From: JAYGED01 sp046582565
GTDB lineage: Bacteria > Pseudomonadota > Alphaproteobacteria > JAAXGF01
DNA length: 12,777 nucleotides
Assembly: GCA_046582565.1 (NCBI GenBank)
Contig: JAYGED010000020.1
Span: 1 to 12,777 of the forward strand
Direction of reading: 5' to 3'
Under the pieces are notes generated by a model. The model made no database searches, was not told the DNA's origin, and was given only the letters and a program-made list of their open reading frames with translations. A program made the position numbers and the translations under genes. Within the stretch, counting starts at the first letter, position 1; every line of letters begins with the position of its first letter. This document shows positions 7,577 through 12,777 of the stretch, one piece after another.

Positions 7577-8181
7577 GAAGCGGTCGCCTCGATGGTTTTG
7601 ACAATATCGAGGTAAATATTGACCACCTTGCGGACCTCGAACCCGGCCGCCTGGACGTTGGCCACGGTGTCGCGGTTCAGCTCGGGGCCGAGGTTGCGGC
7701 AGACCGGGTTCACCAGATCCAGCATCAGGCTGAAAGGGAAGACGCGCGACCCGGTATGCTCGAACATTCTCAAGGTGCCGCCCGGCTTAAGCACCCGGAG
7801 GATGGCCGATAGACCCCGAATCGGATGGGGGACCGAGCAAAATGTGCAGGAGGTATAGACCTGATCGAACGCGCTATCGGTGAAATCCATGTCATGGACA
7901 TCCATCTGCCGGGCCGTCATCTGCCCGTCATATGCGGCCACCCGGGGCTCGGCCTTTTCCAGCATCTTCGGGCTGATATCGATACCGGTGATGTCCTTGC
8001 CGTGCGGAAAACAGGGAATGTCCAGCCCCGTACCCACCGCCAGGAACAGGATCTTGCCCTCCATGGAGGAGAACAGCCGATCTTTATGAGGCTTCCACCG
8101 CTTCTCCGGGCCGAACCCGCCTATGAGATCGAACAGCGACGCGGCGGAATCCCATTTTTCCTGGGTCTTGCGGTCGATCAC
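7573..8181 (-). CDS. Class I SAM-dependent methyltransferase (PmtA/METTL7-like)
   Basis: This 202-residue protein has a Rossmann-type methyltransferase fold: motif I LAVGTGLDIP (47-56), the acidic motif II in ITGIDISPKML, and a later ILRVLKPGGTLRMFEH strand. The SCTFCSVPHP segment and the NRDTVANVQAAGF tail resemble phosphatidylethanolamine N-methyltransferase (PmtA) and METTL7-type proteins, so a membrane lipid or other small hydrophobic substrate is plausible but unproven. An ATG-less reading frame continues upstream to 8454, but its His/Arg-rich translation is the shadow of the preceding membrane gene. The GTG at 8179-8181, overlapping that gene's TGA as GTGA and preceded by GGAAG, is the natural start and implies translational coupling. 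Its TAA overlaps the stop of the convergent NDH-2-like gene. Confidence 0.85.
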   Translation of the reverse strand: MIDRKTQEKWDSAASLFDLIGGFGPEKRWKPHKDRLFSSMEGKILFLAVGTGLDIPCFPHGKDITGIDISPKMLEKAEPRVAAYDGQMTARQMDVHDMDFTDSAFDQVYTSCTFCSVPHPIRGLSAILRVLKPGGTLRMFEHTGSRVFPFSLMLDLVNPVCRNLGPELNRDTVANVQAAGFEVRKVVNIYLDIVKTIEATAS

Positions 8182-8552
8182 TTCACTTCCCCCTGGAGCC
8201 GGGCTTGCAGGAAATAGGTGAAGACGAATGACAGCAGCCCCGCCGCGGCTCCGCTCAAAGCGGCTTCCGTGGGGCCGTAGCCATGCATCATGCCGACCAT
8301 CATGCCGCCCAGCATTCCGGAAAGCGAGGCGGGCAGCATCAATTCCATGGACCCGAAAAACGGTGCAAACAGGAATCCAACGAGCATGCCGGCGACCATG
8401 CCAAGGACCATGCCGATGGCCATGCCGATGGCCATGCCGATCAGAATGAACCAACCTTCCGGCACGGCAAGCTGGGTAAGCCAGCCCCCGGCGGCGCCCG
8501 CCACAAGGCAGGTCAGCAGGTCGCCAAGGATGAAATACACCCTGCGCTCCAT
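8178..8552 (-). CDS. Small Met/Gly-rich multi-pass membrane protein
   Basis: I do not recognise the family of this 124-residue protein. It is strongly hydrophobic, with three or four likely membrane segments: about 8-30, 34-62, 65-92 and 97-118. The second segment has a strict period of four, with Gly-Met pairs at residues 39-40, 43-44, 47-48, 51-52 and 55-56 and a further Gly at 59. This stacks glycines on one helix face, like a GxxxG packing motif, with methionines beside them. A second cluster, GMLGGMMVGMMHGYG, follows. Thirteen of 124 residues are Met. It starts 12 bp after gabD ends and its TGA overlaps the methyltransferase GTG, so it is the middle gene of an apparent three-gene operon. 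The Shine-Dalgarno sequence is weak. A packing scaffold for the downstream lipid-type methyltransferase, or a metal-related role, are only guesses. Confidence 0.75.
   Translation of the reverse strand: MERRVYFILGDLLTCLVAGAAGGWLTQLAVPEGWFILIGMAIGMAIGMVLGMVAGMLVGFLFAPFFGSMELMLPASLSGMLGGMMVGMMHGYGPTEAALSGAAAGLLSFVFTYFLQARLQGEVK
8408..8441. repeat. 12-bp tandem repeat within the small membrane protein gene
   Basis: The unit ATGCCGATGGCC occurs at 8410-8421 and 8422-8433, followed by a partial copy at 8434-8441. It encodes the GMAI repeats of the second membrane helix on the minus strand. Exact DNA identity between copies suggests recent slippage or expansion, not only protein-level selection. 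Confidence 0.75.
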
Positions 8553-8564
8553 GTATCGGCGCTC

Positions 8565-10022
8565 TTACCGATCGATGCCGCCCATGCAGAGGTACTTCAC
8601 CTCGAGATATTCATCGAGGCCGTAGTGGGCGCCTTCGCGGCCCACGCCGGATTCCTTGACCCCGCCGAAGGGCGCCACCTCGGTCGAGATGATGCCTTCA
8701 TTGATGCCGACGATGCCGTATTCAAGGGCCTCGGCGACGCGCCAGATGCGGCCCACGTCGCGGCTGTAGAAATAACCGCAGAGGCCGTATTGGGTGTCGT
8801 TGGCGAGATTGATGGCGTCTTCTTCCGATGAGAAGCGGAACAGCGGCGCCACCGGGCCGAAGGTTTCCTCATAGGCGATTTTCATCTGGGTGTTGACGTC
8901 GGTCAGCACCGTGGGCTGGAAGAAAGTGCCGCCGAGTTCGTGGCGTTCACCGCCGGTCAGGGTGCGCGCGCCCTTTTCCAGGGCGTCGCCGATATGCTCC
9001 TCGACCTTCTCGACCGCCGCCATGTCGATCAGCGGGCCCTGTTGCACGCCGTCCTCCTGGCCGTTGCCGATTTTCATGGCGCTGGCGGCGGCGGAGAACT
9101 TCTCGGCGAACTCGTCAAAGATGCCGTCCTGCACCAGGAAGCGATTGGCGCAGACGCAGGTCTGGCCCATGTTGCGGAACTTCGAGGCCATGGCGCCGGC
9201 CACCGCGGCGTCGATCTGGGCGTCGTCGAAGACGATGAAGGGGGCGTGGCCGCCGAGCTCCATGGAGACCTTCTTCACCGTGCCGGCGCATTGCTCCATG
9301 AGCATCTTGCCGATCTCCGTCGAGCCAGTGAAGGTGAGCTTGCGCACGATGGGATTGCCGGTCAACTCGCCGCCGATGGCGCCGGCCGAGCCGGTGACGA
9401 TATTCATCACACCGGCGGGGATGCCGGCGCGCTCGGCCAGTTCGGCCAGGGCGAGGGCCGAGAAGGGCGTCGCGGACGCCGGCTTGGCGACCACCGTGCA
9501 GCCCGCCGCCAGGGCCGGGCCGACCTTGCGGGTGATCATGGCGGTGGGGAAATTCCACGGGGTGATCGAGGCGACCACGCCGACCGGCTCCTTAATCACC
9601 ACGATGCGGCGGTCTGCGAAGGTTGGCGGGATGACGTCGCCGTAGGCGCGTTTGCCTTCCTCGGCGAACCATTCGATGAACGAGGCGGCATAGGCGATCT
9701 CGCCGCGCGATTCAGTCAGCGGCTTGCCCTGTTCGGCGGTCATAAGCTGGGCCAGGTCTTCCTGGTTGGCCATGATCAGCTCGAAGAATTTGCGCAAAAT
9801 AACGGCCCGCGCCTTGGCGGTCAGGGCGCGCCAGGCCGGATAGGCCACGTTGGCGGCCTCGATCGCGCGCCGGGTTTCGTCGGCGCCCATCTTGGGCACC
9901 GTGCCCAGGGTCTCGCCGGTCGCCGGGTTGGTGACGTCGATGGTCGCGCCGCCGTCGGCATCGGCCCAGGCGCCGTCGATATAGCATTGCTGACGGAACA
10001 GGCTTTGGTCCTGCAGGTTCAT
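8565..10022 (-). CDS. gabD: Succinate-semialdehyde dehydrogenase (NAD(P)+), GabD type
   Basis: This enzyme oxidises succinate semialdehyde to succinate, the last step of GABA degradation into the TCA cycle. The 485-residue protein has the aldehyde dehydrogenase signature in order: ITPWNFPTAM, the FTGSTEIGK cofactor-binding segment, the general base E255 in MELGGHAPF, and the nucleophile C289 in GQTCVCANR. The second cysteine two residues later is typical of GabD. The sequence MELGGHAPFIVFDDA and the C-terminal PFGGVKESGVGREG are close to GabD of proteobacteria. ATG at 10020-10022 (MNLQDQSLFRQQCYIDG), with GGAG nine bases upstream, is preferred to a TTG at 10049. No GABA transaminase is in the window. 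It is the first gene of an operon with the small membrane protein and the methyltransferase. Other semialdehyde substrates, such as glutarate semialdehyde, are possible. Confidence 0.9.
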   Translation of the reverse strand: MNLQDQSLFRQQCYIDGAWADADGGATIDVTNPATGETLGTVPKMGADETRRAIEAANVAYPAWRALTAKARAVILRKFFELIMANQEDLAQLMTAEQGKPLTESRGEIAYAASFIEWFAEEGKRAYGDVIPPTFADRRIVVIKEPVGVVASITPWNFPTAMITRKVGPALAAGCTVVAKPASATPFSALALAELAERAGIPAGVMNIVTGSAGAIGGELTGNPIVRKLTFTGSTEIGKMLMEQCAGTVKKVSMELGGHAPFIVFDDAQIDAAVAGAMASKFRNMGQTCVCANRFLVQDGIFDEFAEKFSAAASAMKIGNGQEDGVQQGPLIDMAAVEKVEEHIGDALEKGARTLTGGERHELGGTFFQPTVLTDVNTQMKIAYEETFGPVAPLFRFSSEEDAINLANDTQYGLCGYFYSRDVGRIWRVAEALEYGIVGINEGIISTEVAPFGGVKESGVGREGAHYGLDEYLEVKYLCMGGIDR

Positions 10023-10195
10023 GTCTCTGTACTCCGTGAATTTGGTCAAGCGCGTGGCGCGGTGTTCTGGATCTGACTATAGACCCGCAGTGCTTGAGCC
10101 GTCTATCAGGCAACGCAATAGCCATGGCCATTCGGAGGCTATAAACTGATTTTATTCTGCGCCCCGAAACAGGCCAGATAACGCATATCCTCACC
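10023..10195. other. Divergent intergenic region between gabD and the C39 gene
   Basis: This 173-bp spacer must hold promoters for two divergent operons. Visible elements are a near-perfect palindrome AATAGCCATGGCCATT (10117-10132, one mismatched pair); an ATAGCC/GGCTAT inverted repeat spanning 10118-10142; a TATAAA box at 10140-10145 on the plus strand; and TATAGT on the minus strand (10076-10081). Neither -10-like box has a good -35 box at the usual distance, so activator dependence or a non-sigma70 promoter is possible. Confidence 0.4.
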
Positions 10196-10924
10196 ATGAC
10201 CGGATCACGCTTTAAGATTTTATTGTGCGCCGTTGTTTTTTCGGTCATCGCTGCCGGCCAGAGCCGGGCCGCCAGTGTTCATATCGGTTTGGGGCAACGA
10301 ATCGTTGCGCCGCTGAAGAGCTGGAAGGACCTGCGCGACAAGAACCTGGTGGTGCAGCGGTATGATTATTCCTGCGGCTCGGCAGCATTGGCCACCTTGA
10401 TGGGGTATGGCTATGGCCAGCCCATCGGCGAGCGGGAAATCTTGATGGCGGTGTTCGAGACCCTTTCGGGCGAGGCGGAAACCGCGCGCCGGGACAAGGG
10501 CCTGTCGCTGCTCGATCTGCAGCGCGTCGCCGAGGCCAATGGCTTCAGCGCCCAGGGCTTCAAGGTCGCGGCGGACCAACTGACCGCGCTCAAGGGGCCG
10601 GTCATCGTTTTCATCAGCCCGGGCGGCTACGATCATTTCGCCGTGCTCAAGGGGATTCGCGGCGACCGGGTCTATCTCGCCGATCCGTCGCGCGGAAATC
10701 TACGCGAGCCGGCCTATCGTTTCCTCGACAGTTGGCTCGGTGACGACGGCAAGGGGGTTATCTTCGCCATCCAGCCCGACGGCGACGGTGGGTACGTCAA
10801 CCTGCTGGCCTCTCTCGGGGAGGGCCCGACCCAGCCCGAACTGATGAGCGCCCGCCAAATGCTCGAAGTCGGCAGCCCGTTCGCCAGAATTCCCGGCCTC
10901 CGTACATCAGCAGTGGCGCCTTAA
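10196..10924 (+). CDS. Secreted C39-family cysteine peptidase-like protein (FapD-like)
   Basis: This 242-residue protein begins with a Sec-type signal peptide: basic KR residues, a hydrophobic stretch to about residue 20, and probable cleavage after SRA25. The mature part has the C39 papain-like pattern: Q54 and C60 in QRYDYSCGSAALATLM, H147 in GGYDHFAVLKG and D163 in YLADPSRG. All four expected catalytic positions are present, so it may be active in the periplasm. C39 domains usually cleave after double-glycine leaders in ABC exporters, but stand-alone secreted forms exist, including FapD of the Pseudomonas functional-amyloid operon. No ABC exporter is present here. ATG at 10196 lacks a clear Shine-Dalgarno sequence but is supported by the signal peptide. 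The barrel gene follows within 6 bp, so the two genes very likely act together. The target is unknown. Confidence 0.82.
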   Translation: MTGSRFKILLCAVVFSVIAAGQSRAASVHIGLGQRIVAPLKSWKDLRDKNLVVQRYDYSCGSAALATLMGYGYGQPIGEREILMAVFETLSGEAETARRDKGLSLLDLQRVAEANGFSAQGFKVAADQLTALKGPVIVFISPGGYDHFAVLKGIRGDRVYLADPSRGNLREPAYRFLDSWLGDDGKGVIFAIQPDGDGGYVNLLASLGEGPTQPELMSARQMLEVGSPFARIPGLRTSAVAP

Positions 10925-10930
10925 ATTGTG

Positions 10931-11947
10931 ATGCGCGCACTTCGCCTTGTGATCATCCTGCTGGCTTTAGGGGCAGCGGCGCCGGTTGCCGCTCAGACCG
11001 CTTATCCCGAAGTGATGACCCTGGAACAGGCCGCCGAGTTCCTCGCCGTCAAGCGGGCCTATCTCGGCCAGCTTGCCGGCTGGGGGCAGGTTCCCGGCCG
11101 CCAGATCGGTTCGCAATGGCGGTTTAGCTGCAAGGCTTTGCTCAATTGGCTGGCCGGCAGCTACACCAAGCCGCAACCGCAGTCGCCCGCCCTGTTGTAC
11201 GGCTGTGGGTCAACGGTTGTCCGGGCCGCCGCGTCTGCCAACGCTGCAACGGGGCCCGGAACGGTTTCCAGCACATCTACCGGCGCCACGCCCATCGGCG
11301 AAGCGCCTGATCAGGAAACCGCCGACGATGTCTTTCTGCGTGACCAGCGCCTGCTTCTCGGCTCCGGTGATGTGACCCTGGAACTCGGCCTGTTCTACGC
11401 CCGCTCGGACGACCAGGCCTTCGTTTCGTCCGGTGGGTCCGTGGCGCTGGGTCTGGTTGAGCGCGACAGCTTGATCTCCAGCCTGACGGTTCGTTACGGC
11501 CTGTTCCCCGATACGGAACTGTTCGCGAGTAGCTCTCTCCGGCGGTCCAGCAGCCAGACCTTTGCCGGCGCCAACGAGACAGCCAGCACAACGGACACCC
11601 GCTTAGGCGGCATCACCCTGGGGGTGCGCGAGACCGTGCTTCACGAAGCCCTCGGCGTCCCCGATGTGATACTGACATTCAGGGGCGGCCTGCCGACCGG
11701 CGACAACTCCTTTTCCCTGGGCGGCGGCGTCGCCCTGATCAAGAGCTACGATCCCGTCGTGCTGTTCGCCAACGCGAATTACGACCATACTTTCGCCCGC
11801 AGTTTTTCCGATGTGACCCTGCTGGAGCCCGAGAATCAGCTCACTGTGACCCTGGGCTTCGCCTTTGCGCTCAACGACACCCTGACCCTGAGCACCCTGG
11901 TTTCCGGAAGATTCACCGACGAGACGGTGTTTGCCAACGCCACCTAA
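10931..11947 (+). CDS. Exported HTH-domain/outer-membrane beta-barrel fusion protein, C-terminus probably truncated by IS
   Basis: The predicted protein has 338 residues. A signal peptide (1-21, cleavage near PVAA|Q) is followed by an excisionase/MerR-type helix-turn-helix domain at 29-75: MTLEQAAEFLAVKRAYLG, then WGQVPGRQIGSQWRFS and KALLNWL. Next come a Ser/Thr/Ala-rich linker (about 77-130) and a run of about nine amphipathic beta-strands (136-338), such as LISSLTVRYGLF and QLTVTLGFAFAL, resembling outer-membrane transporter/MetA-pathway-type barrels. A DNA-binding-like fold in an exported protein is unexpected; it may serve as a periplasmic protein- or peptidoglycan-binding module. Start ATG 10931 is chosen over GTG 10928. 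The protein ends in FANAT, not the aromatic terminal strand usual for barrels, and the TAA stop coincides with the IS630 boundary. The gene is therefore probably broken at its 3' end. Confidence 0.72.
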   Translation: MRALRLVIILLALGAAAPVAAQTAYPEVMTLEQAAEFLAVKRAYLGQLAGWGQVPGRQIGSQWRFSCKALLNWLAGSYTKPQPQSPALLYGCGSTVVRAAASANAATGPGTVSSTSTGATPIGEAPDQETADDVFLRDQRLLLGSGDVTLELGLFYARSDDQAFVSSGGSVALGLVERDSLISSLTVRYGLFPDTELFASSSLRRSSSQTFAGANETASTTDTRLGGITLGVRETVLHEALGVPDVILTFRGGLPTGDNSFSLGGGVALIKSYDPVVLFANANYDHTFARSFSDVTLLEPENQLTVTLGFAFALNDTLTLSTLVSGRFTDETVFANAT

Positions 11948-11963
11948 TACCAGCGAGCATTAA

Positions 11964-12777
11964 TCAGAACCCATTAGCCCATTGACGCCTTCCGATGGAC
12001 ATGATCTTCCACGGTTGATCGATGAGCTTGTTCCAGGCTTCGCAGCAGAGCGCGACGATTTGCTGGTAGGATTCAAAAATACGGTTGGATAGCCAGTTAT
12101 CGCGCATGAACTGCCATATGTTCTCGACTGGGTTCAGTTCGGGCGATCTCGGCGGCAAGGGCATGAGCGTGATGTTGGACGGGACTGTGAGCTTGCCGGT
12201 GGTGTGCCATCCGGCCCGGTCGAGGATGAGGACGGCGTGAGCTCCCGGCGTCACCTGGGACGAGATTTCGTCGAGGTGCCATTGCATGGCCTCGGTGTTG
12301 CAGTGGGGCAAGACGAGGCCGGCACCGACGCCACGCTCAGGGCAGATGGCGCCGAAGATGTAGGCCGATTTCGTGCGTTGGTCCTTGGGCGCCGCAGGGC
12401 GGCTGCCGCGTGGCACCCAGCGCCGGGTCAGCTTGGTCTTCTGGCCGATCCTGGCTTCATCTTGCCACCAGATTTCTATATCGGTGTTGGCCGGGAGCCC
12501 GCTCCGAATATGGCCCAGCTCGCCCGCGAAGTTTTTTTAAAATCCTCGACGGCGAACTCGTTCTGTCCTTTGTGGCGCGGCCGTGCGGAGATCTTGGCGA
12601 ACCCCAGCGCCCGCAGTTCACGGCCGACCCTCGATTCCTCAAGCGAGATACCAAACTCATCATATATCCAAAGCGATAAATCCGCCCGGCGCCAGCGCAC
12701 CACGCCATGGATCGCCGGGATCGGACCCGCCTCGACAAGCCGTGCAAGCGTTTGGCGTTGCCCGTCGTTGAGCTTGG
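11964..12777 (-). CDS. IS630-family transposase, partial, joined by a -1 frameshift
   Basis: This is a DDE transposase for cut-and-paste insertion at TA. The upstream frame enters at the window edge (12777) and reads KLNDGQRQTLARLVEAGP, later VRWRRADLSLWIYDEF, then VGRELRALGFAKISARPRH and NEFAVEDFKK, an IS630 helix-turn-helix region. It would stop at 12476. Shifting -1 at the A7C run (12531-12538) continues as NFAGELGHIRSGLPANTDIE. That frame holds the whole catalytic domain: first Asp in WWQDEARIG, second in LILDRAGWH and Glu in ELNPVENIW, ending ...GRRQWANGF. Because both frames stay conserved up to and after the slip, programmed frameshifting is more likely than decay. A one-base deletion in an A8 run is the alternative. 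The start lies outside the window. Confidence 0.85.
12531..12541 (-). promoter_or_regulatory. Candidate -1 ribosomal frameshift site in the IS630 transposase
   Basis: On the minus strand the 0-frame reads TTT AAA AAA ACT. Moving back one base lets the ribosome read AAC TTC and enter the catalytic-domain frame. The A-rich heptamer A AAA AAC is a classical slippery sequence in IS elements. No downstream pseudoknot was worked out. Confidence 0.55.

Larger units (their letters stand above)
11945..12777 (-). mobile_element. IS630-family insertion sequence, one end visible
   Basis: An IS630-type transposase on the minus strand runs from just inside 11964 to beyond the window edge. The transposase-3' end of the element probably lies at the TAATACCAGCGAGC stretch (from about 11945), immediately after the interrupted barrel reading frame. 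IS630 elements insert at and duplicate TA, and a TA is present at 11945-11946. The exact terminus and the terminal inverted repeat cannot be confirmed, because the opposite end is outside the window. Confidence 0.75.

Noticed and set aside
8408..8441. Short direct repeats considered as a possible CRISPR-like array
   Set aside because: The units are contiguous 12-mers with no spacers and lie in frame inside a membrane protein gene.
8182..8454. N-terminal extension of the methyltransferase to 293 residues (His/Arg-rich start)
   Set aside because: The extra 91 residues are the shadow of the overlapping membrane gene in another frame. Methyltransferase homology starts at the GTG at 8181, which has the coupled GTGA arrangement.
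8940..10076. Plus-strand frame of 378 residues opposite gabD
   Set aside because: It is antisense to an intact GabD; the His/Gly/Asp-rich composition is typical of the complement of a GC-rich gene.

Overview
The window reads as a chromosomal segment of an alphaproteobacterium, probably Rhodospirillales-like. The reasons are high GC (about 60-67% in most genes), a class II DAHP synthase beside glutathione reductase, a PncB/NadE pair, and a gabD operon carrying a PmtA-like methyltransferase. No rRNA, tRNA or CRISPR array was seen.

Layout. Positions 1-6307, all on the minus strand and read right to left, hold gor (glutathione reductase), aroG (class II DAHP synthase), pncB (nicotinate phosphoribosyltransferase), a small orphan MNT-type nucleotidyltransferase, nadE (glutamine-dependent NAD synthetase) and the first 30 codons of cysS. 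pncB and nadE supply two steps of the Preiss-Handler route to NAD. The MNT gene between them is AT-richer and looks acquired. Divergent from gor, at 6401-7576 (+), is an NDH-2-like flavoprotein whose first dinucleotide-binding motif has Asp in place of a conserved Gly. It meets tail to tail with a minus-strand operon at 7573-10022: gabD, then a Met/Gly-rich small membrane protein, then a class I SAM methyltransferase, with a 12-bp gap and then a GTGA start/stop overlap.

Divergent from gabD, at 10196-11947 (+), is the most unusual part. It encodes a secreted C39-type cysteine peptidase-like protein, followed 6 bp later by an exported protein that joins an excisionase/MerR-like helix-turn-helix domain to an outer-membrane beta-barrel-like region. 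The pairing of a C39 protein with an outer-membrane barrel recalls FapD/FapF of the Pseudomonas functional-amyloid export system, but homology is not shown here. The barrel ORF stops exactly where an IS630-family element begins (about 11945 to beyond the window end), so its C-terminus is probably lost. The IS630 transposase is split into two frames at an A7C run, consistent with programmed -1 frameshifting.
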